Shown here: positions 46,303-53,731 of the stretch, piece after piece | Numbering within the stretch: the first letter of the stretch is position 1 | Layout of the letters: each line of letters opens with the position of its first letter | Origin: Lysobacter arseniciresistens ZS79 | GTDB lineage: Bacteria; Pseudomonadota; Gammaproteobacteria; Xanthomonadales; Xanthomonadaceae | DNA: 53,731 nucleotides | Reading direction: 5' to 3' | Assembly: GCF_000768335.1 (NCBI RefSeq) | Contig: NZ_AVPT01000017.1 | Coordinates: 1-53,731, forward strand | Position numbers and translations under genes: made by a program | The notes under the pieces: model-generated | Told to the model about the DNA's origin: nothing | Databases searched by the model: none | The model's input: the letters and a program-made list of their open reading frames with translations, nothing else

Positions 46303-49300
46303 GTGCCCCCATCGCTTCCGCCCGAACCGCGCTCGCGCCGCCGAGCGGCCACCCTGCTCGCCTGCCTGCTCGGGCTGGGCGCGCTGGCGTCGGTGCAGGC
46401 CGCTACCCGCGACTACTACTTCACCCCGATCGGCAGCGAGCAGGGGCTGGCGCAGAACTCGATCACCGCGCTGGCGCAGGACGCCCAGGGGTTCGTCTGG
46501 GTCGGCACCCAGGGCGGCCTGCACCGCTACGACGGCGACCGCTACGTCGCCTACCGCAACGACCCGGGGGACCCGGCCAGCCTGCCGGAGAGCTTCGTCA
46601 CCGCGCTGGCGGCCGACCCTGATGCCAACGCCCTGTGGGTCGGTCTCTATTCGCAGTACCTGGCCCGGATCGACCTCGACAGCGGCCGGATCACGCACTT
46701 CCCGCCCGAAGGCGACCCCGACGACACCACCGCCGCACGCCAGGTCGCCGCGGTGCTGCCGCACGACGGCGTGGTATGGGTCGGCACCCTTGGCGGGCTG
46801 GAGCGGTTCGACCCCGCCACCGGCGAGCGCCGGTCGGTCCTCGCGCTCGGTCCCGAGCTGCTGCGCCGCGCGCCGTACCAGCAACTGCTGGTCGACCGCG
46901 CCGGCATGCTCTGGTACGCGACCGCGGCCGGGGTGTTCCGCATCGGCCCCGACCGCAAGGCCGAGCGCGTCGGCGGGCGCGACGCCGCCGCCAGCCTGCT
47001 GCTGGACCACGACGGCGCGGTCTGGGTCGGGCGCCGCGACGGCCTGTTCCGCGTCTCCGGCGATACGCTGGAGAAAGCCTGGCCGCTGCAGCCCGACGCC
47101 AGCGCCGACGGCAACAGCAACGTCCGCGCAGTGGTGCAGGTGCCCGACGGCAGCCTGTGGCTGTCGGTCTACGGCTCGGGGCTGGTGCGGTTCGAGCCGG
47201 GCACGGGCCGCAGCCGCCGGGTCCATGGCTCGGCGCTCCCGGCCAGCCTGTCCGACGACGTCATCGGCAGCCTGCTGGTGGACCGCGGCGGCATGCTTTG
47301 GGTCGGCGGCCAGTCGCGCGGCGCGGCCGTCGCCGACCCGGCCGGTGCGCGCTTCAGCTACGTGGTCGACCTCGAAACCGACGAAGGCCGCAAGCACCCC
47401 GGCAACGACAGCGTCCGCGCGATCCAGCAGGACATCCACGGCACCCTCTGGGTCGGCACCGACGAGGGCCGGCTGCTGCGCTACCACGGCCCCGGGCCCG
47501 GGTTCGAGGACTGGACCGCGCGGATGCCGGGGCCGTCGAACCGCCGCGTCATGGGCATCGCCGACGCCGGCCACGGCCGGCTGTGGCTGGCGACCACCGC
47601 CGGCCTGCTGCGCCTGACCCCGGCGACCGGCACGTTCGAGACGATCCCGCTGGGCAGCTTCACCCACGCCAACCTGCGCGCGCTGCTGGTCGACCACGAG
47701 GGCAACCTGTGGCTCGCGACCTACGGCGACGGCGCGTTGCTGTACCAGCGCGAAAGCCAGCGGGTGATCCATTACGGCCACGACCGTGGCGACCCGCGCA
47801 AGCTGGTCCACCCGAGCGTCCACGCGCTGCTGGAAGACCGCAAGGGCCGTATCTGGTTCGGCACCAGCGGCGGCCTCGACCTGCTCGACCCGGCCACCGG
47901 CCGCCTGCGGCATTTCCGCCACGACCCGCGCCGACCCGAGTCGTTGCCCGGCAACATGGTGCGCGCACTCCACCAGGACGCCGACGGCAACGTCTGGGTC
48001 GGCACCCATGCCGGGCTGGCGCAGGTGGTGGAAGCGGCCCCGGGCGCGATCGGCTTCAGCCAGCCGCTGACCGAGACGCTCGACCGCCGCCTGCCGCCGG
48101 TGGTGTTCTCGATCGCCAGCGACGGCACCGGCCGCGACCTGCGGCTGTGGCTGGGCACCGACGTCGGCATCGTCCGGTTCGACACCGCGCTGGCCCACGC
48201 GCACCGCTACGGCCTCGGCGACGGCCTGCAGGACCTGGAGTTCAACGGCGGCGCGGTCGCCACCCTCGCCGACGGCCGCATCGCGATGGGCGGCGTGCGC
48301 GGGCTCAACCTGTTCCACCCGCGCGGCATGCGCAGCGCCGCCTACGCACCGCCGTTGCGGCTGCTCGCGGCCCGGGTCGGCGCCGATGCCCCGGACGAGA
48401 ACGCGGTCATGTGGCAGGCCAGCCGGCTCGACGTGCCCGACGGCGCCGACATCCTGCGCCTGCGCATCGGCGCGCTCGACTTCGCCCCCGCCGCGTCCAC
48501 CCGCTACCGCTACCGGATGGAGGGCTTCGACAAGGGCTGGATCGATAACGGCACCCAGTCCGACATCACCTACACCCGCCTGCCGCCGGGCCGCTACACC
48601 TTCCGCGCGCAGGCGACCGACCGCGACGGCAACTGGAGCCCGGTCGAGTTGCAGGTGCCGGTTCACGTCGCCCCGCCGCTGTGGCGCCATCCGCTGGCGA
48701 TCACCGCCGCGGTGCTGTCGCTGCTGGCACTGGCCGCCGTGCTGGGATGGCGCTGGCACCGCCGGCGCCGTCAGGAGCAGGGCTGGTTCCAGCAGATCCG
48801 CGAGCGCGAGGAACGCCTGCGCCTGGCGCTGTGGGCGTCGGGCGAGCAGTTCTGGGACTACGACCTGGGCAACCGCGAGGTGCACCGCACGCGCGTGGTG
48901 GAGTCCTACGGCGACCGCCCCGAAACCGCCATCCACAACCACGTCAGCGGCAACCAGGCCATCCACCCCGAGGACTTCCCGCTGGTGCGCGAGGCGATGC
49001 TGCGGCACCTGCGCGGCGAGGTCGCGCTGTTCACCTCCGAGCACCGCACCCGCGACGCCGAAGGCCAGGCGTGGCGTTGGGTCCGCGCCCGCGGCCGCGT
49101 GGTCGAGCGCGACGCCGACGGCCGCGCGGTCCGCGTCGCCGGTACCGCCCGCGACACCACCGACAGCCGCAGCGCCGAACGCGAGCGGCGCATCTCCAGC
49201 GAGGTCTTGCGCTCGATGGCCGAGGCGGTCGCGGTGTTCGACCGCGATTTCAGCTTCATCTCGATCAACCCCGCCTTCACCCGCATGACCGGCTACAGCG

Positions 49301-50868
49301 ACGTCGAGGTGTTCGGACGCTCCACGTCGCTGCTCGACAGCAGCCGCCACGACCCGCGCTTCTACCACCACATGCGCGACGAGCTGCAGCGCGACGGCCG
49401 CTGGTCCGGCGAGATGTGGCAGCAGCGCAAGGACGGCGGCGAGTTCCTGTGCTGGCTGCAGGCCAGTTCCGTCGCCGATGCCGACGGTGCGCACGACCAC
49501 TACGTCGCGGTGCTCGGCGACATCACCGACCAGAAGCGCGCCGAGCAGGAACTGCGCTACCTGGCCAACTACGACACCCTGACCAACCTGCCCAACCGCG
49601 CCCTGCTGGCCGAGCGGCTGGGCCGCGCGGTGGTGCGCGCACGCACCGCCGGCAGCCGCATCGCGGTGCTGTTCCTCGACCTGGACCGCTTCAAGGACAT
49701 CAACGACTCGTTCGGCCACGCCACCGGCGACCGCATCCTGCGCGCGGCCGCGCAGCGCCTGCAGCAGATCGTCGGCAGCGGCCACACCGTCGCGCGCCTG
49801 AGCGGCGACGAGTTCACCGTGGTGCTGGAGAACCTCGACAGCGCCGACCACGCCGAGCGGGTCGCGCGCGCGTTGATCGAAGCGTTCCAGACGCCGCTCG
49901 ACATCGACGGGGGCCACGACCTGGTGGTCTCGCCGTCGATCGGCATCAGCCTGTTCCCGGACCACGCCGAAACCCCGGCCGACCTGCTCAAGCACGCCGA
50001 CACCGCGATGTACCAGGCCAAGGCGATCGGCCGCCGCGCCTTCATGCGCTACGCCGACAGCATGGACGTGGAGGTGCGCGAGCGCTCGACCATCTCCGCC
50101 GCGCTGCGCAAGGTGCTCGACCGCGACGAACTCGCGCTCGCGTTCCAGCCGCGGCTGTCGCTGTCGCAGGACCGCATCGTCTCGGTCGAGGCGCTGCTGC
50201 GCTGGCACAGCCCCGAGCACGGCACGATCCCGCCGGCCCGGTTCATCCCGGTCGCCGAGGAGACCGGGATGATCCTCGAGATCGGCGAGTGGGCCTTGCG
50301 CGAGGCCTGCGGCACGCTGGCGCAGTGGCGCGCGGCGGGGCTGGAGCTCGGCATCTCGGTCAACGTGTCCTCGCTGCAACTGCTGCGCGGCGACCTGCCG
50401 TCGCTGGTGGCGCGCGTGCTGGCCGACACCGGGCTGCCGCCGGGCCTGCTCGAGCTGGAACTCACCGAAACCGTCATCATGGCCAACGCCGGCGAGACCG
50501 CGGCGACGCTGCAGGCCCTGCGCGCGATCGGCGTGAAGCTGGCGATCGACGACTTCGGCACCGGCTACTCGTCGTTGTCCTACCTCAAGCGCCTGCCGAT
50601 CAACACGCTCAAGATCGACAAGGATTTCGTCGACGACCTCTGCCACGACCCCGACGATGCCGCGATCACCAGCACCATCATCACGATGGGCCACTCGCTG
50701 GGGCTGACCGTCGTCGCCGAGGGGGTCGAGGACACCGGCCAGCTGGGGTTCCTGCGGCGCCACGGCTGCGACGAGATCCAGGGCTACTGGCTGGCCCGGC
50801 CGCTGCCGCCGGAGCAGTGCCTGGAGCTGCTGCGGCAACGGCTGCGCAGCACCGCGCCCGCGGTGTGA
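46303..50868 (+). CDS. Periplasmic beta-propeller sensor fused to PAS-PAS-GGDEF-EAL
   Basis: 1521 residues from a GTG at 46303 that puts a signal peptide (RSRRRAATLLACLLGLGALASVQA) at the N-terminus. Residues about 35-690 are repeated blades with the pattern D..GFVWVGTQGGLHRYD, DGAVWVGRRDGLFR, GTLWVGTDEGRLLRY and similar, the two-component regulator propeller family. A Y_Y_Y domain (YRYRMEGFDKGW), one transmembrane helix (about 797-815), two PAS domains, GGDEF as SGDEF (from residue 1167) and EAL (E1296) with complete catalytic blocks (SVNVSS, ELTET, DDFGTGYSS, AEGVED) follow. The EAL is expected to be active; the cyclase less certain, without an I-site. The ligand is unknown. It sits between ygfB and zapA, which are adjacent in E. 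coli. Confidence 0.9.
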   Translation: MPPSLPPEPRSRRRAATLLACLLGLGALASVQAATRDYYFTPIGSEQGLAQNSITALAQDAQGFVWVGTQGGLHRYDGDRYVAYRNDPGDPASLPESFVTALAADPDANALWVGLYSQYLARIDLDSGRITHFPPEGDPDDTTAARQVAAVLPHDGVVWVGTLGGLERFDPATGERRSVLALGPELLRRAPYQQLLVDRAGMLWYATAAGVFRIGPDRKAERVGGRDAAASLLLDHDGAVWVGRRDGLFRVSGDTLEKAWPLQPDASADGNSNVRAVVQVPDGSLWLSVYGSGLVRFEPGTGRSRRVHGSALPASLSDDVIGSLLVDRGGMLWVGGQSRGAAVADPAGARFSYVVDLETDEGRKHPGNDSVRAIQQDIHGTLWVGTDEGRLLRYHGPGPGFEDWTARMPGPSNRRVMGIADAGHGRLWLATTAGLLRLTPATGTFETIPLGSFTHANLRALLVDHEGNLWLATYGDGALLYQRESQRVIHYGHDRGDPRKLVHPSVHALLEDRKGRIWFGTSGGLDLLDPATGRLRHFRHDPRRPESLPGNMVRALHQDADGNVWVGTHAGLAQVVEAAPGAIGFSQPLTETLDRRLPPVVFSIASDGTGRDLRLWLGTDVGIVRFDTALAHAHRYGLGDGLQDLEFNGGAVATLADGRIAMGGVRGLNLFHPRGMRSAAYAPPLRLLAARVGADAPDENAVMWQASRLDVPDGADILRLRIGALDFAPAASTRYRYRMEGFDKGWIDNGTQSDITYTRLPPGRYTFRAQATDRDGNWSPVELQVPVHVAPPLWRHPLAITAAVLSLLALAAVLGWRWHRRRRQEQGWFQQIREREERLRLALWASGEQFWDYDLGNREVHRTRVVESYGDRPETAIHNHVSGNQAIHPEDFPLVREAMLRHLRGEVALFTSEHRTRDAEGQAWRWVRARGRVVERDADGRAVRVAGTARDTTDSRSAERERRISSEVLRSMAEAVAVFDRDFSFISINPAFTRMTGYSDVEVFGRSTSLLDSSRHDPRFYHHMRDELQRDGRWSGEMWQQRKDGGEFLCWLQASSVADADGAHDHYVAVLGDITDQKRAEQELRYLANYDTLTNLPNRALLAERLGRAVVRARTAGSRIAVLFLDLDRFKDINDSFGHATGDRILRAAAQRLQQIVGSGHTVARLSGDEFTVVLENLDSADHAERVARALIEAFQTPLDIDGGHDLVVSPSIGISLFPDHAETPADLLKHADTAMYQAKAIGRRAFMRYADSMDVEVRERSTISAALRKVLDRDELALAFQPRLSLSQDRIVSVEALLRWHSPEHGTIPPARFIPVAEETGMILEIGEWALREACGTLAQWRAAGLELGISVNVSSLQLLRGDLPSLVARVLADTGLPPGLLELELTETVIMANAGETAATLQALRAIGVKLAIDDFGTGYSSLSYLKRLPINTLKIDKDFVDDLCHDPDDAAITSTIITMGHSLGLTVVAEGVEDTGQLGFLRRHGCDEIQGYWLARPLPPEQCLELLRQRLRSTAPAV

Positions 50869-50922
50869 ACGCCCCGCCCGCGCCCGTCTTGACCGGCCGG
50901 GCGCGCCTGCTATCGTGCCGGG

Positions 50923-51144
50923 ATGGACCGGGCCGAACTGCTTTCCCAACTGCAGGCGCTCGTCGAGCGCATCGACGGGCTGGCCGAGCGCAGCCGCCGG
51001 TTGCAGGAAGAGAACCGCAGCCTGCGCCAGCAGCAGGAGGCGCTGGCCGGCGAACGCGCGGCCCTGCTCGCCAAGAACGAGCAGGCGCGCACCCGGGTCG
51101 AGGCGATGATCGCCCGGCTGAAGTCGCTGGAACAGCACACATGA
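50923..51144 (+). CDS. Small coiled-coil protein upstream of ZapA (TIGR02449 type)
   Basis: 73 residues, MDRAELLSQLQALVERIDGL onwards, almost entirely helical heptads with LQEENRSLRQQQEAL and a Lys/Arg/Glu pattern. Its place directly before zapA, with an ATGA overlap, and its size match the small coiled-coil family that accompanies ZapA in Xanthomonadaceae. It resembles ZapB in form, so a role in the divisome is inferred, not shown. Confidence 0.8.
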   Translation: MDRAELLSQLQALVERIDGLAERSRRLQEENRSLRQQQEALAGERAALLAKNEQARTRVEAMIARLKSLEQHT

Positions 51145-51443
51145 GCAACAGCACGCCGGTCAGCATCCGCCTGCTCGACCGCGAATACACCGTCGGTTGC
51201 GAGCCCGACGAACGCGACAGCCTGCTGGCCGCGGCCAAGCTGCTGGACACCCGCATGCGCGAGATCCGCGGCAACAACCGGATGGCGGCGCTGGACCGCG
51301 TCGCCGTGCTGGCGGCGCTCAACTTCGCCCACGAGCTGCAGCAGATGCGCAGCGAGGACGAGGGCCGCACACGCGAGCTGGCGCGCAGCCTCGGCGACCT
51401 GCAGCGCAAGCTGGACGTCCTGTTCGACGAGCCGCCGCGCTAG
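51141..51443 (+). CDS. zapA: Cell division protein ZapA
   Basis: 100 residues. VSIRLLDREYTVGCEPDERDSLLAAA and the DRVAVLAALNFAHELQQM coiled coil are the ZapA pattern (given as short blocks). It binds and bundles FtsZ filaments at mid-cell. It is coupled to the preceding small gene and followed by the 6S RNA gene and fau, exactly the zapA-ssrS-fau synteny of E. coli. Confidence 0.93.
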   Translation: MSNSTPVSIRLLDREYTVGCEPDERDSLLAAAKLLDTRMREIRGNNRMAALDRVAVLAALNFAHELQQMRSEDEGRTRELARSLGDLQRKLDVLFDEPPR

Positions 51444-51489
51444 CAGCGCATCCGCTGAACCCCGCCCGTGCGAGGCCGACGAACGGACC

Positions 51490-51516
51490 TTGCCGGCACC
51501 GCCGACAGGCTATAAT
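51490..51516 (+). promoter_or_regulatory. 6S RNA promoter
   Basis: Perfect -10 TATAAT at 51511-51516, with TTGCCG at 51490-51495 (spacer 15; other registers possible). Transcription would start near 51524. Confidence 0.65.
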
Positions 51517-51523
51517 CCCGCCA

Positions 51524-51712
51524 CGTCCTCTGCTGTGGACGACGGCGCGCGCAAACATTCGCCTTGTCCCTTAATCGCGACCGCGGGGGCGCAGCGGAAG
51601 CCCGGAGTGCAAGTCCGCCCTGGTAGCGGGAAGCCCGACGGCCTCCAAGCGTCCCCACTTGAACCCCGGGTTCAAGGTCGTTTCGCGCGCATCGCCATCG
51701 GCGGAGGACTTT
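51524..51712 (+). ncRNA. ssrS: 6S RNA
   Basis: About 190 bases between zapA and fau. The 5' end gtcctctgc (51525-51533) pairs with the 3' end gcggaggac (51701-51709), as in the closing stem of 6S RNA. The internal block CACTTGAACCCCGGGTTCAAGG (51657-51678) is nearly the signature of gammaproteobacterial 6S RNA (CACCTTGAACCAAGGGTTCAAGG). A perfect TATAAT lies just upstream and a T-rich run (51710-51720) just downstream. 6S RNA mimics an open promoter and sequesters sigma-70 RNA polymerase in stationary phase. The exact ends are inferred. Bases 51444-51523 contain only its promoter. Confidence 0.9.
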
Positions 51713-51720
51713 TCTTTTTT
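51710..51720 (+). terminator. T-run ending 6S RNA
   Basis: Tttttctttttt-like run at 51710-51720 directly after the closing stem of 6S RNA. It may serve as terminator or processing site before fau. Confidence 0.5.
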
Positions 51721-51794
51721 TCGTTCAGGCGCCCACCGCGCCCCGACGGCCCCCGCGGCCGACCAGTCAACTGGACCCGGACCGGACCTGCTGG

Positions 51795-52390
51795 ATGCCT
51801 GCCGAACGCGCCGACCTGCTGCGCCCGTTGCGTACGCAACTTCGCCAACGCCGCCGCGCGCTGGTTGCCGCCGAGCGCATCGACGCGGCGCAGCGGCTGG
51901 CCCGCCACCTGCTAAACCTCGAGTTCGCCCCCGATGACGGCCCCGTCGCCGGCTACTGGGCGATGGATGGCGAGATTGCACTGCACGCCTGGCAGCTCGG
52001 CCTGCCCCCGGGGTGCCGCTACTGCCTGCCGGTTTTGTCCGGGGACCGCCTCGTGTTCGCGCCGTGGCGCCCCGGCGATCCGCTCCGGCCCAACCGTTTC
52101 GGCATCCCGGAACCGGTCGTAGCACCAGACGCACTGCTCGAGGCCGACGCGATGCGCATGGTCGTCATGCCGCTGGTCGGCTTCGACGACCGCGGCCAGC
52201 GGCTCGGCATGGGAGGCGGCTGGTACGATCGCACGTTCGCCGCCCGGCGCGGCGTTGCCCCGCCGCCATGGCTGGTCGGCGTCGGCTTCGAGCTGCAGCG
52301 CGTGCCGCTACCCCCGCCGGCGCCCTGGGACGTACCGCTCGATGCCGCCTGCACCGAGGCCGGGGTCCATGACTTCCGCAAGGTCGAACG

Positions 52391-52394
<4 letters not shown>
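51795..52394 (+). CDS. fau: 5-formyltetrahydrofolate cyclo-ligase
   Basis: 199 residues. RRRALVAAERIDAAQRL at the start, GDPLRPNRFGIPEP and the phosphate-binding VVMPLVGFDDRGQRLGMGGGWYDRTFA (quoted in blocks as VVMPLVGFD and GMGGGWYDR) are diagnostic. It converts 5-formyl- to 5,10-methenyl-tetrahydrofolate with ATP and is associated with stress and persistence. The downstream EVE gene overlaps it by four bases. Confidence 0.95.
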
Positions 52395-52861
<467 letters not shown>

Positions 52862-52866
52862 CCCAC

Positions 52867-53529
52867 ATGTCCGAAGCCAAGCGCCAGGCCGCCCTCAAGG
52901 CCATCGAGTACGTCGAATCCGACAGCATCATCGGCGTCGGGACCGGCTCCACGGTCGCCTATTTCATCGAGGCGCTCGGCGACATGCGCGAGCGCATCCG
53001 CGGCGCGGTGTCCAGTTCGGAGCAGAGCACCGAGCGCCTGCGCGCGGTCGGTATCGAGGTGTTCGACCTCAACAGCACCGGCACGCTGTCGCTGTACGTC
53101 GACGGCGCCGACGAGTGCGACCCGCATAAACGTCTGATCAAGGGCGGCGGCGCCGCGCTGACACGCGAGAAGATCATCGCCGAGGCCAGCACGCGGTTTG
53201 TCTGCATTGTCGATCCGAGCAAGCAGGTCGACGTGCTCGGGCGCTTCCCGCTGCCGGTGGAGGTGATCCCGATGGCCCGCAGCCTGGTCGCCCGCGAGAT
53301 CCTCGCGATGACGCGGGCCCAGCCCGTGTGGCGCCAGGATGCGGCGGGCCGCGGCATTGTCACCGACAACGGCAACGCGATCCTCGACATCCACGGGCTG
53401 GCCATCACCGACCCGGTCGCGCTGGAGCAGGCGATCAATCAAATTCCAGGCGTCGTGAGCGTCGGCCTGTTCGCCCGCCGCCCGGCCGATGTCGTCATCG
53501 TCGGCGGTGAAACGCCACAGGTGTTGTAA
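52867..53529 (+). CDS. rpiA: Ribose-5-phosphate isomerase A
   Basis: 220 residues. [15 protein letters not shown], the [10 protein letters not shown] block, [24 protein letters not shown] (as DGADE and [11 protein letters not shown]) and the catalytic Glu region are RpiA. It interconverts ribose-5-phosphate and ribulose-5-phosphate. The ATG at 52867 is preceded only by five bases after the EVE stop. It is the last complete gene before a degraded remnant. Confidence 0.95.
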   Translation: MSEAKRQAALKAIEYVESDSIIGVGTGSTVAYFIEALGDMRERIRGAVSSSEQSTERLRAVGIEVFDLNSTGTLSLYVDGADECDPHKRLIKGGGAALTREKIIAEASTRFVCIVDPSKQVDVLGRFPLPVEVIPMARSLVAREILAMTRAQPVWRQDAAGRGIVTDNGNAILDIHGLAITDPVALEQAINQIPGVVSVGLFARRPADVVIVGGETPQVL

Positions 53530-53541
53530 GGGACTGGTTGA

Positions 53542-53688
53542 TTCCCGCTGACTCGGCCACGCGACATCGCGCTGGTGGACGACCACCGCGTATTGCACGG
53601 CGTGACCGCGGTGACCCCACGCGACCCGGCGGCGGCGGCGTATCGCGACGTACTGGTGCTGACCTACCGGCGCCGGCCTTTGGCCTGA
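53542..53688 (+). pseudogene. 3' remnant of a 2OG-Fe dioxygenase family gene
   Basis: A 48-codon frame without start codon, opened by an in-frame TGA at 53539-53541 and closed by TGA at 53686-53688. The peptide has DIALVDDHRVLHGVTAV and YRDVLVLTYRR, close to the C-terminal end of the 2OG-Fe dioxygenase (agglutination-type) family, whose HGVT His is an iron ligand and whose Arg binds 2-oxoglutarate. The N-terminal three quarters are missing: rpiA ends 12 bases before. I infer a deletion remnant rather than a small gene. Confidence 0.65.
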
Positions 53689-53731
53689 CACGCCGCGCAC
53701 ATTCCGGCCCCGCATGCCCCCGGCGCCGCAA

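Noticed and set aside
46183-51138. A 1651-codon open frame on the minus strand opposite the propeller receptor
   Set aside because: It is an antisense shadow made possible by high GC: it is low in complexity, full of Arg/Ala/Gln/His, has no domain, and the plus frame has clear GGDEF, EAL and propeller motifs.

Overview
The window is a high-GC chromosomal segment whose gene order and protein style point to a gammaproteobacterium of the Xanthomonadaceae/Lysobacteraceae (Lysobacter, Luteimonas or a relative). The main clues are the pilMNOPQ operon divergent from a class A penicillin-binding protein, the fau-EVE-rpiA block behind a 6S RNA gene, the many GTG starts and 1- to 4-base gene overlaps, and the density of cyclic-di-GMP genes. 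The genus is an inference. Most of the window is ordinary chromosome. I see no prophage, insertion sequence, CRISPR array, tRNA or rRNA.

Layout. 1-1400: a BlaR-type M56 peptidase, cut by the left edge, and its BlaI repressor, with two operator-like dyads on their promoter. 1477-5388: a three-gene c-di-GMP module (PleD-like REC-REC-GGDEF; an HD-GYP protein that lost the His of its HD motif; a degenerate-GGDEF/EAL protein). 5443-8839: transketolase and a DAACS-family symporter. 8937-15845: an aerotolerance-type operon transcribed moxR, DUF58, DUF4381, batA, batB(C), batD. 16016-21036: pilM-N-O-P-Q for the type IV pilus, divergent from PBP1A (21254-23770). 23850-27417: an unrecognised conserved protein, citrate synthase, ribosomal protein L31 type B and a nucleoside hydrolase. 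27461-33430: recG, ridA, spoT, rpoZ and gmk, followed by yicC, divergent rph and rdgB (to 35715).

35716-36213 is a 498-base non-coding stretch with three kinds of secondary-structure element: a perfect 23-bp inverted repeat, a REP-like palindrome, and a 26-bp stem enclosing two hairpins. hemW follows, then a DUF1631-PilZ pair behind an excellent sigma-28 (FliA) promoter match, a membrane CHASE-PAS-GGDEF-EAL protein, pepQ and the convergent pepP/ygfB pair. A 1521-residue periplasmic beta-propeller/GGDEF/EAL receptor sits between ygfB and the zapA-6S RNA-fau block, a junction that is closed in E. coli. The window ends with an EVE-domain gene, rpiA and a 48-codon remnant of a 2OG-Fe dioxygenase gene.

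How the genes work together. Six genes make, break or bind c-di-GMP and sit next to type IV pilus genes and a putative flagellar-sigma promoter, so the segment leans towards surface-motility control. A second theme is envelope homeostasis (BlaI/BlaR, PBP1A, MoxR/Bat, ZapA). A third is central metabolism and growth control (gltA, tkt, rpiA, spoT, rpoZ, gmk, 6S RNA). No wholly new multi-gene system is evident. The best candidates for something undescribed are the structured intergenic element at 36035-36155, the FliA-linked DUF1631-PilZ unit, the LD-GYP module, the PilN acidic tail and the inserted propeller receptor.
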